Notes: generated by a model not told the origin, from the letters alone. Numbered from the stretch's first letter, positions 27,101 through 34,296 are shown. The stretch: DNA of 35,671 bases from Lutibacter sp. (GCA_030683995.1 JAUXPH010000018.1:1-35671); one strand, 5' to 3'. Translations and numbers: made by a program.

Positions 27101-27159
27101 TCTTCAAACTCATAATTTTTTAAATCGGGCAGCGGATTCCTGTTCATTTTTATCGGCAT
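24115..27159 (-). CDS. Two-receiver protein with PEP/pyruvate-binding (PPDK_N) domain
   Basis: A soluble 1014-residue protein (ATG 27147, codon 5, is also possible). Residues 33-160 are a degenerate receiver (DLVITWLD near 90-97; the usual KP is replaced by HWNGN). Residues about 176-320 are a second receiver with its key residues: Glu183-Asp184 (VEDS), Asp253 (VISDVSYF), Ser287 and Lys306. From about 430 a PPDK_N nucleotide-grasp domain begins: GSLGGKGRGLAFID (439-452), IAVRSSSVLEDSHYQPFAGV (532-551), VILQEVTGKQY and EFSFLQIRP (796-804). The C-terminal about 200 residues contain GPGRWGSSDPWLGIPV (881-896) and SQGTHFFQNL. Neither the phosphohistidine swivel domain nor the PEP-binding barrel of PEP synthase is present. 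It may be automatically annotated as PEP synthase, which it cannot be as such. Function unknown; a phosphorylation-controlled ATP-grasp enzyme is one inference. Confidence 0.82.
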   Translation of the reverse strand: MPIKMNRNPLPDLKNYEFEEVAFNQLMQNRINKVLIVCSNYDFYMLEEDGRIDERIFNEYMALNLRYPPSFIHANSAKRAIGMMNSDKIDLVITWLDIGNIKAFETSKLIKEAFPNIPIAALSHYSSELRKKVLSENTGIIDFVFHWNGNVDIFLAIIKLTEDRMNAEKDINQIGVKAILLVEDSLKFYSRYLPIMYKIILKQTRSFMSEGLNEHRAMMLMRGRPKILLATNYEEGLFLFEKYKHNLLGVISDVSYFKEGKRDPEAGFVFLKYVRSHERYFPFLVQSSDQNNEKKALELKGKFLYKHSETLGKEIKKYITKYFSFGAFEFWDPIQMKVLATVEDLNSFQRVLTTVTLDSIVYHAKRSEYSKWLRSRALFPLANLFSNVEYEDFEDPEEIRDFLIRAIKAYRIYRSRGVISKFSKNTYDEYLGFARIGEGSLGGKGRGLAFIDSFLKRHKLFNKFKDVNISIPRTVVLSTEVFDEFMEKHDLIGFVANCNDDEEILNKFNSKSLPKWVMEDIRVFLNVTKSPIAVRSSSVLEDSHYQPFAGVFATYMIPNTDKTRMVEMVASAIKSVMASAFFQNSKVYLKATSHTIEEDKMAVILQEVTGKQYNDVYYPNISGVARSINFYPIDQELPNEGTANIALGLGEIIVGGGNTLRFSPYHPKKVLQLSSPGSTQRDTQQYFFGLDMNPDSYVASTSEAINKKKITIRNAEKHGSLKFVASTYDLQNNIIKPGVLHDGIRVITFDNILKYNTFPLPEILQDLLRIGQREMRNPIEMEFAVNLDVPKGQPKEFSFLQIRPIIESIETLSTLPEDFNVEDTIIYSESALGNGNYENIHDIVYIKPETFNSANTRKIAAAVEQINKKFAEIDKNYILVGPGRWGSSDPWLGIPVIWPQIASAKVIVEAGLNNFRIDPSQGTHFFQNLTSFKVGYLTINPFIDDGFFDLEYLNKQRASYDDEYLRHVHFKEPLTVIIEGKSNKAAIFKEGFKLNKVQNTSLKLNDDELPDGFI

Positions 27160-27169
27160 TTATTTTCAA

Positions 27170-27179
27170 ATGCAAGATA
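27170..27179 (-). promoter_or_regulatory. TATCTTGCAT element before the PPDK_N gene
   Basis: The same ten bases precede the lytTR gene (10185-10194). It is 11 bases before the ATG at 27159 and 23 before the ATG at 27147. If it is the -7 element, the second ATG would be the better start. No -33 TTG at usual spacing was found. Confidence 0.3.
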
Positions 27180-27245
27180 TCATTTTCACCTTGAATTTTA
27201 ATGTTTTTCAAGATATTTATTCAATTTTATAAAAATAAAATTGTG

Positions 27246-27253
27246 TAAATTTG
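27246..27253 (+). promoter_or_regulatory. -7 element of pheS
   Basis: TAAATTTG is a full TAnnTTTG match, 19 bases before the pheS ATG. The region upstream is very AT-rich and no clear -33 TTG at usual spacing is present. Confidence 0.55.
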
Positions 27254-27272
27254 CAACCTAATTTTCTGTATA

Positions 27273-28292
27273 ATGTTAGCTAAAGTAAAAGAACTGATTG
27301 GAGAAGTATTGGCTTTTGATACCACTTCCAAAGAGGAGATTGAATCTTTCAGAATTAAATTTTTAGGCAAAAAAGGCTTGCTTAACGATTTATTTGTTGA
27401 ATTTAAAAACGTGGCGCCTGCCGAACGAAAAGATTTCGGACAAGCATTAAACACTTTGAAAGATGCTGCGCAAAACAAAGTTGACCAGTTAAAAGAAGCT
27501 TTAGAAAACTCAAACGACCAAAAAGGAATTTATGGTGATTTAACGCGCCCTGCCGAACCTATTGAACTGGGTTCGCGCCATCCAATATCGTTGGTGAGAA
27601 ACAAAATTATTGAGGTGTTTTCACGCATTGGCTTTACCGTTTCTGAAGGTCCGGAAATTGAAGATGACTGGCACAATTTTACGGCCTTAAATTTACCCGA
27701 ATACCATCCGGCACGTGATATGCAGGATACTTTTTTTATTGAAAAAAATCCAGATATTTTATTGCGAACGCACACCTCATCGGTACAGGTGCGTTATATG
27801 GAAAGCCATAAACCGCCAATTCGCACCATTTCTCCGGGACGCGTTTTTAGAAATGAAGACATTTCGGCCCGTGCGCATTGCATTTTTCACCAGGTGGAAG
27901 GTTTGTATATTGACACCGATGTTTCTTTTGCCGATTTAAAACAAACCCTGCTGTATTTCACCAAAGAAATGTTCGGGAAATCAAAAATACGCTTGCGTCC
28001 TTCTTATTTTCCGTTTACGGAACCAAGCGCTGAAGTTGATATTTATTGGGGACTGGAAACCGAAACCGATTATAAAATTACCAAAGGAACCGGCTGGCTC
28101 GAAATTATGGGCTGCGGTATGGTAGATCCCAATGTGCTAAAAAACACCAATATCGACCCTGAAATTTATTCTGGCTACGCTTTTGGAATGGGCATTGAAC
28201 GCATTGCGATGCTGTTGTACCAAATTCCTGATATCAGAATGTTTTATGAAAATGATGTTCGTTTTTTAGAACAGTTTAAATCAGTATATTAG
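27273..28292 (+). CDS. pheS: Phenylalanyl-tRNA synthetase alpha subunit
   Basis: A 339-residue class II synthetase subunit that charges tRNA-Phe as an alpha2-beta2 complex with PheT. The N-terminus is a coiled-coil tRNA-binding arm (about 1-85). The catalytic core has [17 protein letters not shown], class II motif 2 ([20 protein letters not shown]) and motif 3 ([13 protein letters not shown]). Length is normal. pheT is not adjacent, which is frequent in Bacteroidota. A C-rich repeat begins right after the TAG stop. Confidence 0.97.
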   Translation: MLAKVKELIGEVLAFDTTSKEEIESFRIKFLGKKGLLNDLFVEFKNVAPAERKDFGQALNTLKDAAQNKVDQLKEALENSNDQKGIYGDLTRPAEPIELGSRHPISLVRNKIIEVFSRIGFTVSEGPEIEDDWHNFTALNLPEYHPARDMQDTFFIEKNPDILLRTHTSSVQVRYMESHKPPIRTISPGRVFRNEDISARAHCIFHQVEGLYIDTDVSFADLKQTLLYFTKEMFGKSKIRLRPSYFPFTEPSAEVDIYWGLETETDYKITKGTGWLEIMGCGMVDPNVLKNTNIDPEIYSGYAFGMGIERIAMLLYQIPDIRMFYENDVRFLEQFKSVY

Positions 28293-28316
28293 GCCCCCTA
28301 ACCCCCGAAGGGAGGA
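28293..28316 (+). repeat. C-rich intergenic repeat touching the pheS stop
   Basis: GGCCCCCTAACCCCCGAAGG followed by GAGG starts at the base after the pheS TAG. CCC-CGAA-GGG can fold. From memory, near-identical strings are frequent at gene ends in flavobacterial genomes. No protein role is seen. Confidence 0.5.
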
Positions 28317-28327
28317 TTGAACGTTAA

Positions 28328-28350
28328 AAAAATGTATGGTATACATTTTT
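28328..28350 (+). terminator. AT-rich hairpin, probable pheS terminator
   Basis: AAAAATGTAT and ATACATTTTT form a perfect ten-pair stem with a GGT loop. It lies 36 bases after the pheS stop, and its 3' arm ends in T5. This is weak in GC but the best terminator candidate here. Confidence 0.5.
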
Positions 28351-28364
28351 AGTGATAAGGCCAG

Positions 28365-28376
28365 CTGGCGCGCCAG
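28365..28376. repeat. Perfect GC palindrome CTGGCGCGCCAG
   Basis: A 12-base perfect palindrome in otherwise AT-rich DNA, inside the wider imperfect palindrome AAGGCCAGCTGG...CCAGGCTT (28358-28380). It is possibly a remnant of a dispersed repeat or a protein-binding site. Confidence 0.35.
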
Positions 28377-28435
28377 GCTTTAAAATAATGCAGAAACTCA
28401 ATGAAAAGATGCAGAACTAAATTCAGCACAAAAAA

Positions 28436-28837
28436 ATGAAAGCCGACATTCAAATTCCTGAAGTTACTGAGGTTTTTATGGCCATTGTGAAAGAATACAA
28501 TGACATTTTTCAGTGCGAAGATTGGAATGCCTATATCATTAACAACAAAGATGTTGATTTGGAAATGGTGTTGGTGGTTTCAAAAGGTTATGATGAAGGT
28601 GAACTGATTGAAACTTCATTGCTGCGCCATAAAATTGATAAACTTCCGGCAAAATCCTTTGCAAAAGTTGAGTTGATGCAGGAAGAAGTTTTAAAATTGT
28701 CCAATTTTTTTAATGTGACCTTTTTTGAGGGAAATGCGATGTTCGACAAAAAATACCTGTTTAAAAAAGGAACCATCAGAGAAAGCGCATTGCGTATGAT
28801 TCCTTTGTTGAATAAAAAAGGAATTTTGGTAAAATAG
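28436..28837 (+). CDS. Conserved protein of unknown function
   Basis: A 133-residue soluble protein that I do not recognise by family. Codon use is like its neighbours, and the reading frame is clean from MKADIQIPEVTEV to NKKGILVK. The composition suggests mixed alpha/beta with a segment LEMVLVVSKGYDEGELIETS. No signal peptide, membrane span or cysteine pair is seen. It is flanked by repeats on both sides and probably transcribed alone. A frame on the opposite strand (28588-28947) is a shadow of this gene. Confidence 0.7.
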   Translation: MKADIQIPEVTEVFMAIVKEYNDIFQCEDWNAYIINNKDVDLEMVLVVSKGYDEGELIETSLLRHKIDKLPAKSFAKVELMQEEVLKLSNFFNVTFFEGNAMFDKKYLFKKGTIRESALRMIPLLNKKGILVK

Positions 28838-28865
28838 TTAAAGCATCTTTTAAATTCAATAAAGA

Positions 28866-28996
28866 ACTTAAACGCAAGGGGCGCAAAGAAAAAAACGCAA
28901 AGAACGCAAAAACAGATTAAAATCAATGGCAATCTAATTGCGACCATTGCGAAAAAACTTTGCGTCCCGATAGATTATCGGGATTGCGGTTAAAAG
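28866..28996. repeat. Large imperfect inverted repeat, CGCAAAG family
   Basis: The left arm has CTTAAACGCAAGGGGCGCAA followed by AGAAAAAAACGCAAAG. The right arm has TTGCGAAAAAACTTTGCGTC and ends TTGCGGTTAAAAG, roughly the reverse complement of the left arm. A perfect small hairpin TCCCGATA-gat-TATCGGGA (28965-28983) is embedded in the right arm. Related words occur at 20025-20100 and 4252-4292. Confidence 0.6.
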
Positions 28997-29029
28997 ACGT
29001 AATTAACCAGTTTCTCATAAATGAAATTT

Positions 29030-29125
29030 TTCTCCGTGTAACTTTGTGATTCTTGGTGTAGCTTTGTGTAATAGCCGTGACACAGAGTTACACAGAGGCA
29101 AAAACACAGAGATTCACAAAGTTTT
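29030..29125. repeat. Large inverted repeat, CACAGAG/CTTTGTG family
   Basis: The left arm reads CTCCGTGTAACTTTGTGATT ... GTAGCTTTGTGT. The right arm reads ACACAGAGTTACACAGAGGC ... CACAGAGATTCACAAAG. The arms are imperfect reverse complements around AATAGCCGTG. Such CACAGAG-type repeats are, from memory, widespread between genes in many bacteria. No T tract at either end. Confidence 0.65.
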
Positions 29126-29180
29126 ATTGAAAATTTAATTCATAATCATTAATATTTTAAAAATTTCACACCGATTTAAT

Positions 29181-30257
29181 ATGAAATCCTCACTTCTTCT
29201 CGTATTGTTTTTTTATTTTTCTATGGCTTCGGCCCAAAACATTCCATTATACGTTGGCACCTATACGGATGCCGACAGTGAAGGAATTTATCTTTACGAT
29301 TTTAACCTGAAAACCGGCGAACTCACCAATAAAAAACTAGCTGTTGAAGCTGTGAATCCATCATACATTACATTTTCATCCGACAAAAAACAACTTTATT
29401 CGGTTGGTGAAGTTGACAATTTTGAAGGCACCAAAAGCGGTTTTGTAAATGCTTATGCTGTTTCAAAATCGGGAATGCTTAATTTCATCAATAATGTGAG
29501 CAGCAACGGCTCGCATCCTTGCCATATTCAATTGAATAGCGACAATTCCAAAGTGGCCGTTTCCAATTATACCGGCGGAACAATTTCTGTGCATTCACTT
29601 TCAAAAACCGGCGAAATTTCACAAGCAACACAAGTGATTGACCATTATAAAAGAAGTGAGCAATCACATGCACATTCGGCCAAATTTTTTAAAAACAACC
29701 TGTTTGTTGCAGATTTAGGTTTAAATACTTTTTCTCAATATCATTTTGCTGCAAATGATAAAAAATACTTGATAAAAACAAGCTATAAAATTGAAAATAA
29801 TGCCGGGCCGCGCCATTTTGAAATTTCAAAAAAAGGAAAATTCATTTATGTGATCAACGAATTGAATTCCACAATTTCTGTATTGAAACAACAAAAAGAC
29901 CATTACGTTTTTGTTCAAAACATCAGCACATTAGCTGATGGATTTGACGGAAAAAGTTTTTGTGCCGACATTCATTTATCAAAAGACGGACGTTTTTTAT
30001 ACGGCTCTAACCGTGGTGAAAACAGCATTGTTGCATTTAAAATACATAAAAAAAGCGGAGCGCTTCAAAAAACACAAACCATAAGCACCAACGGCGATTG
30101 GCCACGCAATTTTACCTTATCGCCAGAAGGAAATTATTTGTTGGTCGCCAACCAAAGAAGCAAAAACATCAGCGTATTTAGCGTAAATAAAAATTCAGGA
30201 AATTTAACTTTTTTACATAGCATAGTTTCTCCAACGCCATCTTGCTTGTTATTTTAG
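29181..30257 (+). CDS. Exported lactonase-family seven-bladed propeller protein
   Basis: A 358-residue protein of the YbhE-type 6-phosphogluconolactonase (lactonase) family. Residues 1-18 are a signal peptide (MKSSLLLVLFFYFSMASAQ). The mature part is a beta-propeller with repeated blade motifs: LYVGTYTDADSEGIYLYDF, NPSYITFSSDKKQLYSVGE, GSHPCHIQLNSDNSKVAVSN, GPRHFEISKKGKFIYVINEL and GDWPRNFTLSPEGNYLLVAN, the last three carrying the conserved H/R substrate-pocket residues. A cytoplasmic pentose-phosphate enzyme would not be exported. This one probably hydrolyses another lactone in the periplasm, or has another role. Confidence 0.85.
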   Translation: MKSSLLLVLFFYFSMASAQNIPLYVGTYTDADSEGIYLYDFNLKTGELTNKKLAVEAVNPSYITFSSDKKQLYSVGEVDNFEGTKSGFVNAYAVSKSGMLNFINNVSSNGSHPCHIQLNSDNSKVAVSNYTGGTISVHSLSKTGEISQATQVIDHYKRSEQSHAHSAKFFKNNLFVADLGLNTFSQYHFAANDKKYLIKTSYKIENNAGPRHFEISKKGKFIYVINELNSTISVLKQQKDHYVFVQNISTLADGFDGKSFCADIHLSKDGRFLYGSNRGENSIVAFKIHKKSGALQKTQTISTNGDWPRNFTLSPEGNYLLVANQRSKNISVFSVNKNSGNLTFLHSIVSPTPSCLLF

Positions 30258-30326
30258 TTTTTTAATTTGAAAAAGAGGTGTTACCTGATTGTCTTTTTAA
30301 TAAAATAGTAAACGCCTTACAATAGG

Positions 30327-33176
30327 CTATATTTTCAATAAATAGTTTTTTAGTTTGGAATCTAAATCCTCTTTGCTAATTGGTTTTGACATAAAATCAT
30401 CACAACCCGCTAAAAAGGCTTTTTCTTTTTCCTCGGGCGATGAATAGGCTGTTTGCGCAATTATTGGCAGGTTTGGACGAAATTCTTTTATGATTCTTGT
30501 CGCTTCGCGTCCATCCATTTTAGGCATTTTTATATCCATTAAAACCATTTCAATGGCTGAATTGCTTTTGCACAATTCAACCGCTTCCAAGCCGTCTTTG
30601 GCGTGAATTATAATGCAGGGAAATTTAAGTTTATCCTCCAGCAATATTTCCAAAACCATATAATTCACATCTTCGTCTTCGGCGATTAAAATGGTGTATT
30701 TCTTCTTATTCTCCATTTCTTTTTCTTCTACTTTCTCATTTTCAATCTTTTGAGTTAAGTTTACTGGTTTGTAAGGTATGGTGACAAAAAAAACGGCGCC
30801 TTTGCCAAGTTGTGAAACCACCGTTATTTTCCCTCCCAGCAGCTCCGCATTTTCTTTGGCGATGGAAAGTCCCAGTCCCAATCCGCCCACTTTTTTGGAC
30901 AATTCTTTTTCTGCCTGTGAAAATCGCTCGAAAATCATTTTTTGTTTTTCAGGCTTAATGCCAATTCCGCTGTCTTTTACAAAAATATTCAGTTCGGCTG
31001 GCTTAATGTCCGTATTTAGTTTATACCCCAATTCCACAATACCTTCATTCGTAAATTTTAAGGCGTTTTCCAACAAATTGCTCAACACTTTATTCAGCTT
31101 GTTATTATCGGTGAGTATGGCGCTTTCCTTATCTGAAAGTTCGTTTTTCAAAACCAATGGAATGTTCTTTTTAGTGGCTTTCATTTCAAAAACAGTAAAT
31201 AATTCGAACAATAAATCATTGAGGCAAACTGGTTGCTCTTCCGCCTTAATTTGTTTGGTTTCCAATACAGAAATCTCCATCAAATCATCAATAATATGCA
31301 ATAACTGGTGGGTGCTGTTTTTAATGATTTCAATAAATCTTTTTCTTTTTTCTTTAGGCAAGTCGGGGTTTTCCAATAAATCTGTAAAACCTAAAATACC
31401 ATTCATTGGTGTCCGAATTTCGTGGGACATATTTTGAATGAATTCTGTTTTTAGCTGATTGCTTTCTTCGGCTTTTTCTTTGGCTATTAATAGGTCTTGC
31501 TCAGCTTGTTTACGCTTGGTAATGTCCCTCCAAACGCAATGAATTACTTGATTATTTGGCTCGTTCTCAATGGTGGTCAGTAAAACTTCAACGGGGAATG
31601 TTTCTCCATTGCTTTTGGTGTGCCACCACTCAAAACGATGTGTTCCCTTTTCTAATACAATTTTTATGAGTGCTTCTGCTTTTTCAAAAGAATTTAATCC
31701 GTCTGGCTGAAATTTTGGCGATAATTCTGAAGGCTGAAGGTTTAAAACTTCTTCAAATACTTTATACGAAAGCATATTTAAAGTCGCCTGGTTACATTCC
31801 ACAAAAACGCCATTTTTAATGATCAATATGGCGTCGCCTGATTTTTCAAAAAGTTCCCGAAATTTTTTCTCGCTTTTTTCAATTTCATGGGTTGCTTTCC
31901 GCAATTTTTCTTCCGCTTCCTTATTTTTGCTGATATCTTCTTTGATGGCTAAATATGAAGAAATTTCGCCTACTTCATTTTTAATGGGGGTTATAGTTGT
32001 TCTTTCCCAGTAAAGATTTCCATTTTTGGCTTTGTTTTGAAATTCTCCTATCCATATTTTTCCTGCGGTTATTGTTTGCCATAAATTACTGTAAAATTCT
32101 TTTGGCTGCTTTCCTGAGCTTAAAATTCTTGGGTTTTTCCCTAAAACTTCAGCGGCGGCATAGCCCGTTATTTCGGTAAACTTAGGGTTTGTGTATTCTA
32201 TGTTTCCATGAACATCTGTTATAATTATGGTGTTGGCACTTTGTTCAATAGTAATTGAGAGTTTTTTATTGGCGGCTTCAGATTTTTTACGTTCCGTAAT
32301 ATCTCTAACAGCGGCAACTCTAAGTTTATCATTATTTTCCGAAAAAAAAACTCTTGCCTCTATTTCCACCGGAAAAATAGCGCCGCCTTTTTTAATGCCT
32401 TCTATTTCAAAAGGCAGAACGTAATTTTTCGCAATGCTTTTGGAAATAATTTGATGGTGTTTTTTAGGAAAAAGAAGTTCAATAATATTTTTTCCAAGCA
32501 GTTCTTCGTTCCTGTACCCAAACATTTTTCCAAATGCAAGATTGGCATCAACAGCAATGCCTAAATTATGAATTAAAATTCCTTCAAATGTTAGGTTAGA
32601 TAATTGTTTAAATTTTTCTTCGCTTTTCTCGGCTTTTTCTTTTGCAAGTTTTAACTCCTCAGCTTTTGTGTTTAATTGATTCTCCAATAGCATATTTTCA
32701 AGCATTTTCTCAACTTTTATTGCAATTATTTTCAGAATGGTTTCAACAGTTTTGGCATCTTTTAATGGCTTAGTGTGCATAAGGGCTATTAACCCAAAAG
32801 GTTCTTTTTTTGAGTTCCACAAAGGAATACCCACATAACTGTCAATGTTTTTTTGAGCCAGAAAATCATCCTTAAAAAAAATAGTATTTACTTTGGTTGG
32901 GTAGCAACAAAACTTTTTATTGATAATAGTCTCACAAGGGGTATTTGCCAGTTTATAAACAATATTTGGCATTAAAATGCCTTTTTCATAAAACACAACG
33001 GTTTCTGAAATTGATGGCGTTTTTAGTGAATACTTATCAATTAACACATAGTCAACGCCAAATAACTCGGCTAAAAAAACGGCTGTTGATTTTAGAAATT
33101 TTGTGTGATTGGTTTCATAGCCATTTTCTGAAATGAAGGCCAAGGTATCTTCAATATATTTTACTGGCACGCTCAT
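30327..33176 (-). CDS. Hybrid sensor histidine kinase (GAF-PAS3-HisKA-HATPase-REC)
   Basis: A 949-residue cytoplasmic kinase without membrane spans. A GAF domain covers about 20-160 (ANTPCETIINKKFCCYP, IDSYVGIPLWN), then a coiled coil to 190. Three PAS domains follow at about 190-298, 303-418 and 436-556, each ending in a PAC-like motif (VRDITERK, IKEDISKNK, WRDITKRK). HisKA has His585 in NMSHEIRTPMNGILG. HATPase_c has LLENALKF, VKDSGIGI and GGLGLGLSIAKE. A C-terminal receiver (about 827-949) has AEDED and Asp881 in MDIKMPKMDG. It probably senses a small molecule or redox signal and passes phosphate to an unlinked partner. No DNA-binding regulator is adjacent. Confidence 0.94.
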   Translation of the reverse strand: MSVPVKYIEDTLAFISENGYETNHTKFLKSTAVFLAELFGVDYVLIDKYSLKTPSISETVVFYEKGILMPNIVYKLANTPCETIINKKFCCYPTKVNTIFFKDDFLAQKNIDSYVGIPLWNSKKEPFGLIALMHTKPLKDAKTVETILKIIAIKVEKMLENMLLENQLNTKAEELKLAKEKAEKSEEKFKQLSNLTFEGILIHNLGIAVDANLAFGKMFGYRNEELLGKNIIELLFPKKHHQIISKSIAKNYVLPFEIEGIKKGGAIFPVEIEARVFFSENNDKLRVAAVRDITERKKSEAANKKLSITIEQSANTIIITDVHGNIEYTNPKFTEITGYAAAEVLGKNPRILSSGKQPKEFYSNLWQTITAGKIWIGEFQNKAKNGNLYWERTTITPIKNEVGEISSYLAIKEDISKNKEAEEKLRKATHEIEKSEKKFRELFEKSGDAILIIKNGVFVECNQATLNMLSYKVFEEVLNLQPSELSPKFQPDGLNSFEKAEALIKIVLEKGTHRFEWWHTKSNGETFPVEVLLTTIENEPNNQVIHCVWRDITKRKQAEQDLLIAKEKAEESNQLKTEFIQNMSHEIRTPMNGILGFTDLLENPDLPKEKRKRFIEIIKNSTHQLLHIIDDLMEISVLETKQIKAEEQPVCLNDLLFELFTVFEMKATKKNIPLVLKNELSDKESAILTDNNKLNKVLSNLLENALKFTNEGIVELGYKLNTDIKPAELNIFVKDSGIGIKPEKQKMIFERFSQAEKELSKKVGGLGLGLSIAKENAELLGGKITVVSQLGKGAVFFVTIPYKPVNLTQKIENEKVEEKEMENKKKYTILIAEDEDVNYMVLEILLEDKLKFPCIIIHAKDGLEAVELCKSNSAIEMVLMDIKMPKMDGREATRIIKEFRPNLPIIAQTAYSSPEEKEKAFLAGCDDFMSKPISKEDLDSKLKNYLLKI

Positions 33177-33279
33177 AATTTATGAATATGGGGATTTAAT
33201 TAAATTTATGACAATTGCAACTTTTTCTTTTTGCTAAATATAAATAAAAAATTAATTGAATTAAAATTTCATGAATTAA

Positions 33280-33810
33280 TTACTGTAATTTGATGAGTTC
33301 TAGCCCAAATTCATTCACTTTTTCCCAGTTGGTGTATTCAATTTCGGCATCGATATTTGTAGGTCCTTTGGTCATCCACATAATTAACTGAATCATTTTT
33401 CGGTCGAAAAACGAATATTTTTTATAGTCCAATTTGCCTGCAAAAACCTTCACAATAGTTGGTTTCCAATCAATGGTTTTAAAAAATTTCACCACATACG
33501 GATTTGTGTCAGGATCGCTTTTTTCGGGTTTCCGGGCAACCAAGTTTACAGAGAAGAAAGCTGTTTTTATGGCGTCAAGTTTTTCCTTATTTGTGTTTAT
33601 GAATTCAATTATTTTAGGGTTGTGAACGCCGTATCTAATGCTAGCGCCAATAACAAGTTTGCTGTATTTGGTGATGTCTTCGCTAAAATCGTCAATTGAA
33701 ATTAAATCAATTTCTTGATTATTTTGTTGAAGCACTTCTTTAAGTTTATTGCAAATCTTCAGTGTTTGTCCGTCAACTGTTGAATATATAATTCCTATTT
33801 TGGGTGTCAT
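33280..33810 (-). CDS. hemG: HemG-type protoporphyrinogen oxidase (flavodoxin fold)
   Basis: A 176-residue FMN protein that oxidises protoporphyrinogen IX to protoporphyrin IX and hands electrons to quinones, a step of haem synthesis that can work without oxygen. The phosphate loop is YSTVDGQT (9-16). GASIRYG (55-61), FFSVNLVARKPEKSDPDTNP (85-104) and LIMWMTKGPTN (142-152) match E. coli HemG closely, including the inserted loop that separates HemG from plain flavodoxins. The FNR-like palindrome and a -7-like element upstream suggest oxygen-dependent control. It is likely transcribed alone. Confidence 0.92.
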   Translation of the reverse strand: MTPKIGIIYSTVDGQTLKICNKLKEVLQQNNQEIDLISIDDFSEDITKYSKLVIGASIRYGVHNPKIIEFINTNKEKLDAIKTAFFSVNLVARKPEKSDPDTNPYVVKFFKTIDWKPTIVKVFAGKLDYKKYSFFDRKMIQLIMWMTKGPTNIDAEIEYTNWEKVNEFGLELIKLQ

Positions 33811-33868
33811 TGATATTGTTTAAAATTAATTTTTATGTTAAGTTTTTCAAGCTAATTTTAAATGCTTG

Positions 33869-33876
33869 TAAATTTA
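33869..33876 (-). promoter_or_regulatory. -7-like element of hemG
   Basis: The minus strand reads TAAATTTA, one base off TAnnTTTG. It is centred 33 bases downstream of the FNR-like palindrome and about 60 bases before the hemG ATG. Confidence 0.4.
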
Positions 33877-33899
33877 TAAAAGGCGCAATTGCTTTTTTA

Positions 33900-33911
33900 T
33901 GATATATATCA
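33900..33911 (-). promoter_or_regulatory. FNR/CRP-type palindrome upstream of hemG
   Basis: TGATATATATCA, read TTGATATATATCAT on the minus strand, matches nine of the ten fixed bases of TTGAT-N4-ATCAA. It lies 90 bases before the hemG start and 33 bases from the -7-like element, the same distance as at nrfH. Confidence 0.5.
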
Positions 33912-33944
33912 ATCAAAAATAGCCAAAAATTTGAAATTTAATTA

Positions 33945-33974
33945 CAAAAAAACCAGTCAATACTGACTGGTTTT
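33945..33974 (-). terminator. Intrinsic terminator after the cold-shock gene
   Basis: AAAACCAGTCA and TGACTGGTTTT form a perfect 11-pair stem with a four-base loop, followed on the minus strand by T-rich DNA. It lies 27 bases after the stop of the cold-shock gene. Confidence 0.9.
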
Positions 33975-34001
33975 AGTTTTTTCAAAGACAAGGAATAAAT
34001 A

Positions 34002-34193
34002 TTAAATTACTTTTACATTTACTGCGCTTAAACCTTTTTTACCTTCTTCAAGTTCAAATTGAACTTCATCGCCATCGCTAATTTTGTCAATTAATCCGGT
34101 AATGTGTACGAAGTAGTCTTTTTTTGAAGTTTCCTCTGTGATAAATCCAAATCCTTTAGCTTGGTTGAAGAATTTTACTGTTCCTTTTTTCAT
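34002..34193 (-). CDS. Cold-shock domain protein (CspA family)
   Basis: A 63-residue single-domain RNA/DNA chaperone. MKKGTVKFFNQAKGFGFI contains RNP1 (KGFGFI, 13-18), and DYFVHI (26-31) is RNP2 with Tyr in place of the more common Ile/Val. The length is at the short end of normal. It should bind single-stranded RNA and melt structures. A strong terminator follows. Whether it is cold-induced or a constitutive growth form cannot be told from this sequence. Confidence 0.94.
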   Translation of the reverse strand: MKKGTVKFFNQAKGFGFITEETSKKDYFVHITGLIDKISDGDEVQFELEEGKKGLSAVNVKVI

Positions 34194-34296
34194 TGTTAAA
34201 TAATTTATTAAAGCACTAAAGTACTAATATTTGTGCTTGTTTTTGAATTTTTTTGAGTTATTTTGAAAAAAAAAACATTCGTGGTGCAATTTGTGT

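Larger units (their letters stand above)
28838..29180. other. Repeat-filled intergenic region
   Basis: About 340 bases without a gene, almost fully occupied by two adjoining inverted repeats (28866-28996 and 29030-29125). The last 50 bases before the lactonase gene are AT-rich and may hold its promoter, but no clean TAnnTTTG is seen. Confidence 0.6.

Noticed and set aside
24115-27159. PEP synthase assignment
   Set aside because: The phosphohistidine and PEP-binding domains are absent, so the reaction cannot be that of PpsA even though the PPDK_N domain is clear.
28388-28420. Ten-codon frame MQKLNEKMQN before the small unknown gene
   Set aside because: Too short to support as a leader peptide. 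No hairpin or codon pattern indicates attenuation.
28588-28947. 119-residue minus-strand frame
   Set aside because: Overlaps the 133-residue gene on the other strand and runs into the repeat region. No family features.
30778-31437. 219-residue plus-strand frame
   Set aside because: It lies wholly antisense to the HisKA/HATPase part of the hybrid kinase, whose motifs are intact. Its serine- and leucine-rich product is typical of a shadow frame.
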